Below are positions 1 through 12,400 of a DNA stretch of 64,000 nucleotides, piece by piece. Location: positions 1 through 64,000 of the forward strand of contig JAURKC010000025.1 in NCBI GenBank assembly GCA_030831945.1, in the 5' to 3' direction. The notes under the pieces were generated by a model that had not been told where the DNA came from, ran no database searches, and saw nothing but the letters and a program-made list of their open reading frames with translations. Positions within the stretch are counted from its first letter, which is position 1. Each line of letters begins with the position of its first letter. The DNA comes from Ferruginibacter sp. (GTDB lineage: Bacteria; Bacteroidota; Bacteroidia; Chitinophagales; Chitinophagaceae). A program made the position numbers and the translations under genes.

Positions 1-1696
1 TAGTTCCAACGGATGATAAGTTGGTTAAAGTTGTTAATGTACTATTACTTGTTGCAGTTATATTTCCAGCAGTAGTTGCCGTTGCTGCATTACCTGTTAC
101 ACTTCCAATAATTGGATTAGTAACCGTTAAATTAGCTAAAGTTCCTACACTCGTTAAACCAGAACTTGTGATCGTTGAATTTAATGTAGTGCCCGTTAAA
201 GTCCCCGCATCTGCAGAAGCAGAAATAGTGATGTCAGTGCTTCCGTCAAAAGGAATGCCATTGATATTTTTTGGAGCAGATAATTTTGTAGCCGTTGATG
301 CATTACCATTTATACTTCCTGCTATCGGATTGGTTACTGTTAAATTAGCCAAGGTTCCAACACTCGTTAAACTAGAGCCCGTTATCGTTGAATTTAAAGT
401 AGTGCCCGTTAAAGTTCCCGCATCTGCAGAAGCAGAAATAGTAATATCATTACTTCCATCAAAAGGAACACCATTGATATTTTTAGGAGCAGCTAATTTT
501 GTCGCCGTTGCTGCATTACCATTTATGCTTCCAACAATTGGATTGGTAACGGCTAAATTAGTTAAGGTTCCTACACTGGTTAAACTAGAACCTGTTATGG
601 TTGATTTTAATGCAGTACCAGCCAATGTTCCAGCGTCAGCAGTAGCAGAAATAGTAATATCAGTACTTCCATCAAAAGGAACACCATTGATATTTTTTGT
701 AGCTGCTAATTTTGTCGCCGTTGCAGCATTACCATTTACATTTCCAACAATTGGATTGGTAACGGCTAAATTAGTTAAGGTTCCTACACTGGTTAAACTA
801 GAACCTGTTATGGTTGATTTTAATGCAGTACCAGCTAGGCTTCCAGCATCTGCAGTAGCAGAAATAGTAATATCGGCACTTCCATCAAAAGGAACGCCAT
901 TGATATTTTTGGTGGTAGCAAATTTTGTCGCAGTTGCTGCATTACCCGTTGTATTTTGATTCAATATTGGAAAATTAGTTAAGCCTGCAGCACTTCCTGT
1001 TGGTGACAAATAATCTGTACCGGCTACTGCAATGCTTGGTACTCCAGAGCCGCTAGTGTTTTTTAAAATACCAGTTCCCAATCCGCTTAATAGCGTGCCG
1101 TTGATTCCTTTTACAGTCAATGCAGTAGTTCCTTCAGCATCTCCTGTGTGCGTAGCATTAGATACCAATCCTGCATACAAACTATTCACTGCATTATCAC
1201 CGGTATTAGTTCCACTAACATTATTTAGGGTAGCCACACTCGTATTCAATCCACTTAGTTTATTAGCAGTTACCGCTGTGGTAGCAGATACAGAAGATAA
1301 AGCATAGGGCACACTGATTAATTGGACATTACCCAAGTTTGAATAATTATTATTTGCATCTGGGTCAATTTCTACCTGTAAAAATTTATCACCATCTAGC
1401 CAATTTACTCCACTCAGTGTTCCAGTGGAAGCAGTCGTTCCAGCGCTTCCAATCTGTACTGAAAATAAACCACCGGCATTGGTAGTAATAGCGCGTGTTT
1501 CGGTATAAACTACCGAACCTGTGCTAGAAAAATTATGTATTGACAGGCGAAGGTTCATCTTCTGATTGGGCAAAGGATTGCCCACCGAATTACGCGCTAC
1601 CGCTTGGTAGTTTAATAAATTGGGTGCCTGAGCGAAACTTGCAAAACCAATAGCAAGAAAGCTGATGAACAGAATTGCCTTGTTAAATCGTTTCAT
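1..1696 (-). CDS. Secreted repeat protein, 3' end outside window
   Basis: An open frame runs on the minus strand from an ATG at 1696-1694 to the window edge without a stop (565 codons), so the gene is cut off at its C-terminus. The first ~22 residues (MKRFNKAILFISFLAIGF...) form a Sec signal peptide. Next comes a region beginning NLLNYQAVARNSVGNPLPNQ, typical of Bacteroidota surface proteins, and then at least four 71-residue repeats containing GNAATATKL, KNINGVPFDGS and LTSVGTL. These repeats resemble tail-fibre or adhesin stalk repeats. The function is unknown; an extracellular fibre or stalk is the likely role. The missing C-terminus could carry a chaperone-of-endosialidase or a T9SS sorting domain. 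The forward-strand open frames over this stretch are antisense shadows. Confidence 0.8.
   Translation of the reverse strand, partial: MKRFNKAILFISFLAIGFASFAQAPNLLNYQAVARNSVGNPLPNQKMNLRLSIHNFSSTGSVVYTETRAITTNAGGLFSVQIGSAGTTASTGTLSGVNWLDGDKFLQVEIDPDANNNYSNLGNVQLISVPYALSSVSATTAVTANKLSGLNTSVATLNNVSGTNTGDNAVNSLYAGLVSNATHTGDAEGTTALTVKGINGTLLSGLGTGILKNTSGSGVPSIAVAGTDYLSPTGSAAGLTNFPILNQNTTGNAATATKFATTKNINGVPFDGSADITISATADAGSLAGTALKSTITGSSLTSVGTLTNLAVTNPIVGNVNGNAATATKLAATKNINGVPFDGSTDITISATADAGTLAGTALKSTITGSSLTSVGTLTNLAVTNPIVGSINGNAATATKLAAPKNINGVPFDGSNDITISASADAGTLTGTTLNSTITGSSLTSVGTLANLTVTNPIAGSINGNASTATKLSAPKNINGIPFDGSTDITISASADAGTLTGTTLNSTITSSGLTSVGTLANLTVTNPIIGSVTGNAATATTAGNITATSNSTLTTLTNLSSVGT
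48..912 (-). repeat. Four tandem 213-bp coding repeats (71 aa)
   Basis: The word ttgatattt recurs at 261, 474, 687 and 900, exactly 213 bp apart, and the flanking sequence repeats with it. Each unit encodes 71 residues with a conserved order: NINGVPFDGS, then ITISA.ADAGTL.GT.L.STITGS.LTSVGTL, then NL.VTNPI.G..NGNAATATK. The unit nearest position 1 has diverged most. The exact period preserves the reading frame. Confidence 0.9.
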
Positions 1697-1875
1697 TATT
1701 TTATGCATTGTATGTAAGATTAATGGTATTCCTGGATTAGGGTTTTATAAATTTTATTTGATATTTTTTATTCTTTATTTTTTTAAATTATAGCTATCGT
1801 TCACCAACCACTTTTTCCTGCTTTACTTTGCCTCAACTTCAATCATTGATTGTTGATTAATCAGTTAAAGCTTAC

Positions 1876-2421
1876 TTAATTCGTTTTAACAATTTGGTAA
1901 GCCCCTTGCTTAACTAGTCTGCCATTCACCGCATGCGTTTGTTGAATGTTTATAAAATATTGTCCTGCCGGAAGACCGTCAATATCCCACTTTTGATAAG
2001 CCCCCATTCCGGAATAATTAATTTGAACGCCTTTGATTTTATTTCCTTTATTATCCAATAATTCAACTAAATGCTTTCCCTTTTCTGCATGCAAAATGTT
2101 CACTTCTACGATGGTCGTTATCGGGTTAGGGCCCACCTTTACTTCATTTGGTAAAAAAGAGGGTACGGTAGTAATTTGAGGTTGATTCTGCACACTATAC
2201 TGTAATAGCCCATTGGTAAGCATCAGCCGATCGTTTAGCATTGTAGTAATAGCTGAAGATTCACCTACACTCCACTCATAATTATTTTTGCCGCTTGTTA
2301 TCAAATTGCCAGCAGTATTGAAAGCGTAGTTGGTGAAAGTTTGAGCCGAGCAACTAGCACCAACCAATAATGCAATCAATTGCAATTGAAATGCTTTTTT
2401 AAAAACAAATTTTATAGTCAA
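1876..2421 (-). CDS. Small secreted protein with T9SS type A-like tail
   Basis: A 181-residue protein. The only start that keeps the N-terminal signal peptide (KFVFKKAFQLQLIALLVGAS, cleavage after SAQ) is a TTG at 2421; the first in-frame ATG lies well inside the protein. The last ~85 residues have the pattern of the type IX secretion C-terminal sorting domain: VGPNP near residue 96, VELLDNKGNKI, and DIDGLPAGQYFINI. The middle part has no family I recognise. It lies 28 bp downstream of the PorP/SprF gene on the same strand, so it is probably co-transcribed with the adhesin cluster and exported by the T9SS. Confidence is high for secretion and low for any specific role. Confidence 0.8.
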   Translation of the reverse strand: MTIKFVFKKAFQLQLIALLVGASCSAQTFTNYAFNTAGNLITSGKNNYEWSVGESSAITTMLNDRLMLTNGLLQYSVQNQPQITTVPSFLPNEVKVGPNPITTIVEVNILHAEKGKHLVELLDNKGNKIKGVQINYSGMGAYQKWDIDGLPAGQYFINIQQTHAVNGRLVKQGAYQIVKTN

Positions 2422-2449
2422 AACAAAAAAATTTAAAATAAATTAATAA

Positions 2450-3367
2450 CTATTTTTTTTCTATTGCTTTAAAGTGAATGAGCATAAAAATTTCATGTGA
2501 CCCTCTATTGTTGGCACCTAATGTATTGATAGGGGAATCATAAGAGTACCCTAGTTGAAAAGACTTTTTTAATTTACATTGCAACAGTCCAGCGATTGCA
2601 TCTCCAGTTCTATAGGATGCGCCAATACCAATTAAATCCTTCAGCCATACCATTGAATTAAAGTCTAGTTGTACCGAAGAACCACTTACAGACTTTGCCA
2701 TTATTGATGGCTTAAACTTCACATTTTCATTGATATCAAAATTATACCCCACATAAGTAAACAGGTGAATAGCAGTAAAGGAAGAAGATTTTCCAAAATC
2801 TATTTGACTAATGGTGATATCAGATTTTAATATATTGGGAGAAGAGAGACCAATAGATAATCTTCGGTTATTATAAAAAACTCCCGTACCCAATTGACTC
2901 ACACCACCTCTTACATTTTGTGAAAAACTTGCATCGCCCGGGGTATACGTATTTGCCAATGAGAGACTTGCTTCATACATTTTTCTACCAAAATCTAGTC
3001 CAAAAGAAAGTCGAGAATAAGGTGAAAGTTTAAAATGCGTTGACATGCCCAAACTATAAGTGGTGGTATGCTCAATACCTAAGCGGTCGTCAATAATTTT
3101 TAATCCAGCCCCCAACCTATCCTTACTAAAAGGCATGTCAAAGGTTAATAAGGACGTAACCGGTGCCCCTTCAATTCCAACCCATTGATTTCTGAAAATA
3201 GAAGACAAGGTTGGCTTGCCATTAACACCAGCATAAGCAGGATTAATCGTCATCATAGAAAACATATATTGAGAATACATTGCCTCCTTCTGACTATAGG
3301 CCTGTCCACAGGTTATCAGAAAAACCACTACCAGCAGAATCCGAAATAATTTAAAAGAATAGGCCAT
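2450..3367 (-). CDS. PorP/SprF family type IX secretion outer-membrane protein
   Basis: A 305-residue outer-membrane beta-barrel of the PorP/SprF family. It has a signal peptide (cleavage after GQAYSQ) followed by the family hallmark KEAMYSQYMFSMMTINPAYAG and the downstream RNQWVGIEGAP motif. The rest alternates polar and apolar residues and ends in a barrel-like strand. In Flavobacterium johnsoniae, SprF is needed for secretion of the giant adhesin SprB, and sprF lies directly downstream of sprB. The same arrangement is present here: the gene starts 79 bp after the giant adhesin with a type B sorting domain. It is therefore the probable dedicated partner that brings that adhesin to the T9SS or anchors it at the surface. 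Confidence 0.93.
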   Translation of the reverse strand: MAYSFKLFRILLVVVFLITCGQAYSQKEAMYSQYMFSMMTINPAYAGVNGKPTLSSIFRNQWVGIEGAPVTSLLTFDMPFSKDRLGAGLKIIDDRLGIEHTTTYSLGMSTHFKLSPYSRLSFGLDFGRKMYEASLSLANTYTPGDASFSQNVRGGVSQLGTGVFYNNRRLSIGLSSPNILKSDITISQIDFGKSSSFTAIHLFTYVGYNFDINENVKFKPSIMAKSVSGSSVQLDFNSMVWLKDLIGIGASYRTGDAIAGLLQCKLKKSFQLGYSYDSPINTLGANNRGSHEIFMLIHFKAIEKK

Positions 3368-3446
3368 TATATTTCATTTACTTTTTATTATCAATATCAA
3401 ACTCATTTTTTCTTACTTGATCAACATTTAAATTTTAATTCAATGC

Positions 3447-6400
3447 TTATCGTTTCAGCGTTATATATCCAGCCAGTTTTTTGTTAAGTGCAGGATTTGA
3501 ATAACGTATCGTTACATTATAAAAATAAGTTCCTTCTAAAAGTTTTTTTCCTAAGAAGCTGCCTACACCATATCCATCCCATTCATTGGCATAATTATCA
3601 TTGGTATACACCATTACACCCCAACGATTGTAAACACTTAGCGACACCTTGGTATTACTTGGACGGCCTATTTGGAAACGATCATTGACTCCATCGCCAT
3701 TTGGTGAGAATGCATCGGGTACAAAAATTTCAATCTCTTCAATAACAAATTTTGAAGGAGCCAATGAAATGGAACCGGTCAATTCATCTAAATTCGAAGA
3801 AGTATTGGTCACCCAACCATAAGGCGAAAGTGCATTGAGGTCGGTTTGATTAAATAAGTTACCTACAAAACCATTGGCACTAAAGTTTACAACCAACACC
3901 ACTGAATCTCTTTGGTTGGCCATCACTTTGCTCTTGTACGTTAGTAAGTCTTTATTGGCATTGCCATCGAATGAACTATTGGCTACCAAACTTCCAAATG
4001 CATTTAAAGACTTCAATTTGAAAGTAGTTGGACTGATGAAAGTCTTTTTCAAATCATTACTTAATTGCACGCTATCAAAATTGAAAGCACTAGGATTTTT
4101 AACATAGATAGAAATCGTTACATTATAAGTTCCATCTCCTTGAATGACTGGCTTACTTATTTTTTCAACTATCTCTAATGGAGGTAAACAGTTTTTAATT
4201 TTTAAAATAGATATTGTTTTATTTATACATCCACTCGCACTGGTAACTGCATAGCTAATTGTATCAATACCAACAAATAATCCAGTCACTACACCTGCGC
4301 TAGAAATAGTTGCCAGTCTAGTATTGCTATTTGACCAAACACCACCAGCGGTAGCGTTTGCAAGTGCAGCAGAAGTGCCTGCACATATTTCTGTAGCACC
4401 TGTAATATTTGGTAAAATTGAAGAGGATTGAATAGTAACATTTACCGGCTGAATAACAAAACATCCAGTAGTAGGGTTAGTACCTTTCACGTAATAAGTT
4501 CCTGAAGTATTGATTACTCCTGGCGATGCGACCACTTGAGTAGCAGCACTATTTTTCCAATAACTGAAATTCAGACCAGCTGATGATCTAGCAGTAATTG
4601 AATCCGTTGTTAAATCCACCACTGCTGGAGAACAAACAGCCGCAGGTTGATTGATCAACACGGTAGGCAAAGGATTGATAGTTATACTTACCCTTGCCGA
4701 AGAATAACAGAAAATATTATTAGGTATCGTATAAATAATCTCGGAAGTTCCAGCAGCAATGGCTTTTACTATACCTAGGCTATTAATTTTTACAATATTA
4801 GTATCGCCTACAGACCAAACTCCACCAGATACATTGGTTGAAAATTCGGTATTTGAACCTATACAGAATGGAGTAGTATTACTAACGACTGGTACCGGTA
4901 TCATTGCCGTTACAACAACTGTAAATGTTGCAACAGAGGTAGAACTTCCACGAGTGATCGTATAACTTATAATAGTTGTGCCAGCTGATATACCAGTCAC
5001 CACACCACTGCTATTGATAGTTGCGATTGAAGAATTACTGCTGCTCCATACACCTCCATCTATTGAATTAATTAAGGTAGATGTTGAACCAACACATACA
5101 GTTGAGGATCCTGTTATTTTAGGATTAATAGCAGATGGATTTATTGTAACATTTGTAGATACACTGCTAATACATCCACTACTATTGGTTACGGTGTAAC
5201 TAATAGTTACATTTCCAGCTGCAATACCAGTAACCACTCCAATCGCATCAATCGGAGCCAAAGAAGAATTGCTACTGCTCCAAACGCCGCCAGAATTTGC
5301 ATTTGACAAGGTGGTTGTCAGACCAACTTCAACCGTTGTATTACCGGTAATAGCAGTCAAGGCGGATAATGCATTTACTGTAACTACAGTAGTTGTTGTA
5401 TTCGTACAATAGGTATTAGATACTGTATAACTTATAGTTGCAGTTCCTCCAGCAATACCGGTAACCATTCCCAAACTATTTACCGTTGCTACAGATAAAT
5501 TACTACTTGACCATACGCCACCTGCCACTGAATTTGATAAGGCAGTAGTTGTTCCAGCACATAGTATCGAAGAACCGGTAATAGCAGTTAATGCTGGTAA
5601 TGCATTGACTGTAACTAAAGCATTTGCAGCAACAGCACAATAACCATTGGACACGGTATAAGTAATAGTTACTGTACCTCCAGCAATACCAGTAACAAGT
5701 CCCGAACTATTTACCGTTGCTACCGCTACGTTGCTACTTGACCATACGCCACCTGCCACTGAATTTGACAAGACAGTAGTTGATCCAGCGCAAAGGGCTG
5801 TTGTACCTGTGATGGCTGCTACAGTTGGTTGTTCTAGTATCGAAACATTTACAGAACCCAATGAAACACATCCAGTTGAATTAGTGGATTGAATATAATA
5901 GGTACCCGAGCTACTGATGGCGTTTGGTGTTCTTAGTGTATCTAAAAGAGTATTGTCTCTAAAATAGCGCAATGCTGTTCCAGTAGAAGAACCAGCCAAT
6001 ACAGAAGCACTGGTGATATCAACTACTGCAGGCTTACAAACTGGTGCAGGATTGGTTATCACAAGAGTAGGCAAATCAACCACTGACACCACAATAGGAC
6101 GAATGGATATACAACCATTGCTGTTGGTTCCTTTAATATAATAAGTACCTCGACCTGCAGATAAAGAAGTAAAGTAATTTAAACTATTAGTAGCCGCAGA
6201 ATCAGTAAAATAAGTAAAGGTTAATCCATCACTAGATCCAGCTGTAATTCTAGTATTTCTTAAATCAATAGTGAAAGGAGCACAAACAGGTTCAGGATTA
6301 GTAATTACAAGGAGTGGATTAGTAATCGTAACTTCTACCGGCTTAATCACAGAAGAACAACCACCCGCGGTAATTCCTTTAATATAATAAGTTCCTGCAA

Positions 6401-9400
6401 TGCTAACAGTACTTGGATTAGACAGGACAATCGTACCTAAGGAATCTTTGTAATAACTATAGGTAAGCGAACCAGTTGAACCCGCCGTTACATTATTGGC
6501 AGTAAGATTTACCACCGCAGGAGAACAAACTGTCGGCGGATTAGTAATTTGTAAAGTAGGTAATGGATTTACTGCAATTACACTTGTAGCACTTGTTCTT
6601 TGACAACCATTGTCATCTGTTACTAAAACAGAATAATTACCAGAAGTAGGAGTTGTAAAAATTGAAGCTGTTTGACTTTCAATATTTACGCCACTTGTTT
6701 TCCATTGATAACTGCTGATCATTGTACTACTTCCAGAAGTTGCGATTGCAGAAAGTGTATCAACGATTCCTGCACAAATAGTAGAAGAAGGTGATACTTC
6801 CACCGAAACAGTTGGTAAACTATTTACAGTAATTGCAAGTGGACAAGAATTAGAACTATTACTAAATCTATCTACAACAGTAACTAAATAATCTCCACTC
6901 ACCAGTGCTTCATAACTTGAAGTATTTCCACTAGAAGAAACATTTTGATAGGTAGTTTCACCTAAAGGTTTCACTTTCCATTGATAGGTAGGTGTATCAA
7001 AACCTAAAGGACTAACATTTAATACAACTTTTTTGCCATCACAAATGGTAGAGTTGCCTGTATTGGTTAGTGAAGGCACTGATAATACTTTAGATTGAGC
7101 TGAGTAATTGGTACATCCCAAAGAAGTAACTTTCACGCTATATTGACCCTCCTCTTCAACTTTTAGCACAGAAGCAACCTCACCACTCATTTCTATTCCA
7201 TTCTTAAACCATTGATAAGTTGGACTTCCCGCATTTGAAATAGCAGTTAAGGTTAGACTCGTGTTAATACAATCATTAAATGCCAATGTAGAACCTTCTA
7301 AAATACTAGCCGTTGGAATACTATTCACCGTTACCACTGTTGAGGTACTAGTAGCAGAACAGCCACTTGTATTTACAATAGTTACTTTAAAGTTTCCAGA
7401 AAGAGAGGTGATATATTCCTTACTTGTAGCCCCTGCAATAATTACATTGTTATTATACCATTGATAACTATCCGCATTGCTTGCTGTTAGGTTAACCGCA
7501 GTACCTTCACAAACAGTGGCGCTAGGAGAACTTGTAATGATTGGAACGGAAGGAGTAAGCGGCTGAGATCTGATAATGACAGCAGATGCATTGCTCAAAC
7601 AACCTCCAGCATTTTTTACAACAATATTATAAGTGCCAGCAACTAAACTACTGAACAAAGTAGTAGTCTGGAAGTTGATTTGATCAACGCTATATTGATA
7701 TCCTGTTCCTAAAGAACTAAAATCAATACTTCCTGTTGCTACACTACATGTAGGTTGGGTAACACTAGAAACAGGGTCACCTGGAATACGGATTACTGTA
7801 ATCTTTCCTTTAGCAGAAATACCAGCACATCCTCCGGTTAATACAACTTCGTAGAAGTATTCACCTTCATTAGCTGGACTTCCAGAAATAGTGATTACAC
7901 TATCTTTCCATTCACCTGTTACACCTTCTGGTAATCCATTAAAGGTTGCACCAGTGGCTCCGGTTGTTCTATAAACAATATTACTGATAGACAATTTTGC
8001 GCAAATACTAATGGTGTCGGAATTTATTGCCGATTGCAAGCTGATAGTATTTGCCTTGGTAACAGTAAAGGTTCCAGAACTACTTGCTGTTGAACATCCG
8101 CCTGTTAAAGTAACCGTGTAAGCAAAAGATCCCGTTACAGAAGGAGTGCCACTAATCGTGATCGTACTATTTGACCAAGTACCTGTAACACCTGCAGGCA
8201 AGCCGCTGAAACTAGCGCCTGTAGCGCCTGTAGTACTATAGGTAATATCAGCAATCGGTCCATTTACACAAAGACTTTGACGCGTAGTACTCAATTCAGA
8301 ACTCAACGAAACGGTTTGATTCGCAGAAGAAACGATTGTACCTGAGTCTTTAATGACTGAGCAACCACCCGTTAAGGTGACTATATATTTAAAGCTTCCT
8401 GATACAGAAGGAGTGCCACTAATCGTTACTAAATTGTTTAACCAATTGGCGGTTACTCCTGTTGGCAAACCTGTTACAGTTGCTCCCGTTGCACCAGTGG
8501 TTTGATAAGTAATAAAGGTAATCGGAGTATTTACACAAATTGTTTGGGAGATGGTAGAAGCTGAAGAATTAAGTGTAATGGTATTAATAGCATTAACCCT
8601 AATTGTTCCCGTTGCAGTTACTGTAGCACATCCTCCAGTAAGGTTTATTGTGTAATTAAATATTCCTTCATTGGCCGGAGTTCCTGAAATAGTAACGACA
8701 TTATTCAACCAAGCTCCCGATACTCCAGAAGGTAAACCTGTGAAACTTGCCCCTGTAGCGCCTGATGTGGTGTAAGTAATATTTTTGATTGTATCACCAT
8801 TACAAACAGTCTGAGTATTGGTGCCAGCAATAGAACTTAAACTAATTGTATTGGCAGAAATGATAGAAATAGTTGAAGTAAGGGTTGTTTCACAACCATT
8901 ACTATTTTTTGCAACTAATGTATAAGTTCCTGCTTCTGTACTGCTGTAAGATGAACTAGTGGCACCTGCAATATTTACACCTGCTTTCTTCCATTGATAG
9001 CTGATGCTAGATTCTGAAGTAGTAGAACTCAAGGTTCCAGTTTGTCCTGAACAAATTGATACCGCACTATTCACCATCGTAACAGCTGGCAATGCATTAA
9101 CAGTTAGCGTAATAGGGCAAGTGGTTCCGGTAAGGTTAGTGCCAGTAACTATCACTCTATATTGACCTGCGCTAGAAGCTGAATAATTTTGACTCGTTCC
9201 ATTGGAAGCAACATTGGACCAACTACCACCGCTATTGGTACTCACTTGCCATTGATAGGTAGGCGAAGTATAACCAGTGGCATCAACAGTAAAGGTGGAT
9301 GAACCGCCTTGACAAATTGCAGTAGAAGAAGCTGAACTTGAAGGTGCAGCTAAAACAGTAGTTACATTTGAATTAGTGCTACAACCATTTTTAGTAATCA

Positions 9401-12400
9401 CCACTCTATATTGACCTGCTGCAGTAGCGGAATAATTTGCACTCGTTCCATTAGAAGAAACATTGGACCAAGTACTTCCGCTATTGGTACTTACTTGCCA
9501 CTGATAGGTAGGCGAAACAACGCCAGTGGAAGATTCTAAAGTAATAGAACTACTAGTACAATCAAAACCTAATGTAGCACTAGAGGTAATAGTTGCAGAA
9601 GGTGCAGGAAGGAATGTTATTGGATTTGAAACATTGCTTGTTACAGAACATCCACTCGCATTAGATGCTTTCAAATAATAATAATAAGTACCGGCCACCG
9701 TTTCTTGTGGTGCATAACTCGTATTAGTAGCTCCTGTTATTAAGGTACCTCCAACAGTAGTATTAGAACTGTTTTTATACCATTGTGGCGTTAAACTACT
9801 TCCTGAAATTACGATACTAATATTAGTTCCTGTAGAACCTAAACATACACTTTCGGTAACTGAAGTCAATTTATTTTCTCCTACAATTGGGCTCTCTACC
9901 CAGTTAGAACTTGCTCCAGACAATGCAAAATTATTTAATGTTCCAGTGAATGTGCCTGCAGTGGTTCTATCTATCAAAGAAGTAACGGAAGAATTGGTTC
10001 CAGCTGGTATACCCTGATTAAAATCATAGTAGGCTAATAATCCGGTTTCAGAACCAGTAGATATACTATCCTTATAAGTTGCTATTTGATCAGCAGTTCT
10101 TGCTGTCTGCCAAATTCTTACATTGTCTAGACTTCCAATAAATGGATTGTTGGTCTCCGAATTGTTTATTTGCCCAAACCTAAAGGTTGCATCTGATGGA
10201 GGTTGACTGTTGGCTTGATAATTGGAAACCCCTGATCTATCCACTCCATCAATATATATTTTTGCATTTCCAACTCCATCTGTTCCGTTACCAGTATAAT
10301 CCCAAACCCAAGCAATATGATGCCAATTACCATCATCCACTCTAGCTGTATTATTAGAATTAATCCAAGAGCAACCATTTCCTACTAATCTTGGATAACC
10401 TCCATCTAAATAGAAAAGTCTTTCACCTGAATTCCAAATCGCATCATCATTTCTTTGATTAAAAATACCCTGCGTTGAGCGAGTGCTTGCAGATGCTGTA
10501 GTTCTTAACCAGGTTTCTACCGTAAAATCAGCTCTATTAAGATCAACAATTTTAGAAGACATTTTCACATAGTCATCCACCCCGTCAAAATTTAATGCCG
10601 TCTTTGTTAAGTCTGGTATAGGAGAAATAGTTACTGTTACAGGGGCTACTGCAGAGGCACAACCACCCACTGTAGTTCCTTTAATATAATAAGTACCGGC
10701 TAGTCCCACAGCAGTAGGAATAGACAATACGTTGGTAGCACCAATATTTGTAAAATAAGTAAAGGTTAATCCCGAAGTAGAACCAGCGGTAACCTCACTA
10801 GTGGTTAAATCAACTACCCCAGGCGTACAAGCTGCCGATGGATTGTTTATCACCATGGTAGGAGTTATATTAGCACTGCTTGCATAAATAGTAACGGTTA
10901 AACCTGTCGACAAACTACTCTCACAACTTGAAGTAGAAGATAAAGTTTGCGAAGCATAATAAGTAGTACCATTCACAAGCGGCGTTGATGATGCCAATGC
11001 AGTACCACCAAGTGATGATAAATACCACTTGACTGTATTGCCTGGAGCAGCAGAAGCCGTTAAGCTTGCAACCGTTGGTATTGAACTTGGATTATAACAA
11101 AAGCCCTGTGAAGCAGCAACTGTAGGCGCTGCAGGAGTAGTCCCTAAATTTACAAGGATTGCAGTTCTATTACTTTCACAAGTGCCATCAAACTGAGATA
11201 CATAATAACTCGTATTATTTACCAATAAATAATTAGCAGTATCTACCGCTGTGCCGGCACTAGAAACAGTATACCATTTCAGAGAATTACTACCTGTCAC
11301 TCCGCTAACTGATAAATTAGCAATTCTTGGTGCTGGATTGTTAGCACTGCAAAATATTTGATTGCTTGCAGTTAGAGTAGAAGGTTTAACAGTAACAACT
11401 ATTGCACCAGAAACAGCGCTAAATCTACTACAGCTTCCTGAAGTTATTTTTACATAATAAAAAGTAGAATCTGATGTGCTAGTAGCTGGAGTATAACTAC
11501 TAGTAGTTTGTCCACTAATTTCAGTTCCTCCGGTGGTGCTATTTTTTGAATTACTAAACCACTTGTAAGTAACAGACCCTATAGATGAACTTGCAGCAAT
11601 TGTTAATGTGGTAGCAGTTGATCCAATACACAAAGATTGCTTGGTAGTAGAAGGCTGTGAAGAAATAGTAAATGGATCCGTTATACTTATTGAATTCGAG
11701 AAGCCGGAATTACAAGTTCCATTAGAATATTTTACTTTATAATTCCCTGCTTCAGTAGCAGTATAATAAGCTACTTTGTACAGTTTTTGAATTCTATTAT
11801 TTCCATTATCAGTCACTAAAATATTTCCTGTGGTAGGGTCTTTAGCAACACCGATTGGATTAATGAAGGTAGAGCCACCCTGTATTGTACCTGCAGAACC
11901 AGCGGTAGCAGTTAATGGATATTTTACAATTCTATTATTTGATTTATCCGCTACAAAAATCCCTTTCACTGAATCAACATAGATACCCATTGGAGAATTC
12001 ATCTTTGCTAAATCAGCTCCAAGTGAATAAACTGAACCTGCAATGGCAGTTACTGCAGTAACTGGATTACTTACATTTAAAGGAAATTTAAATACAGCAT
12101 GTAATTGAGAACAAGAAATATACAATGTGTTGTTTACTACAGACAAGCCATAGATAGATAAATTATTTCCAGAAGGATAGGTAGCTGCAGTAGCAACGGT
12201 TCTTAAATCTGCTACCAGTGTGCCTACGGTAGTACTTGTACTGCCCGCTGGGTAGCCAAATACTTTACCTGAAATAGCGTCTGCTACATATAAATATCCG
12301 CTATTGTCTACATAAATTGCTGTAGGATTATTGATAGTAGTTGCTATAACAGTTCCAGTAGTATTATTAGGAGTGAATTTAAGAACTCTCCTATTGGTAT

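Noticed and set aside
21..1307. Two long forward open frames rich in Val, Ala and Pro
   Set aside because: They are antisense to the truncated minus-strand repeat protein, whose frame has a signal peptide and sensible repeats; the forward frames only mirror its 213-bp period.
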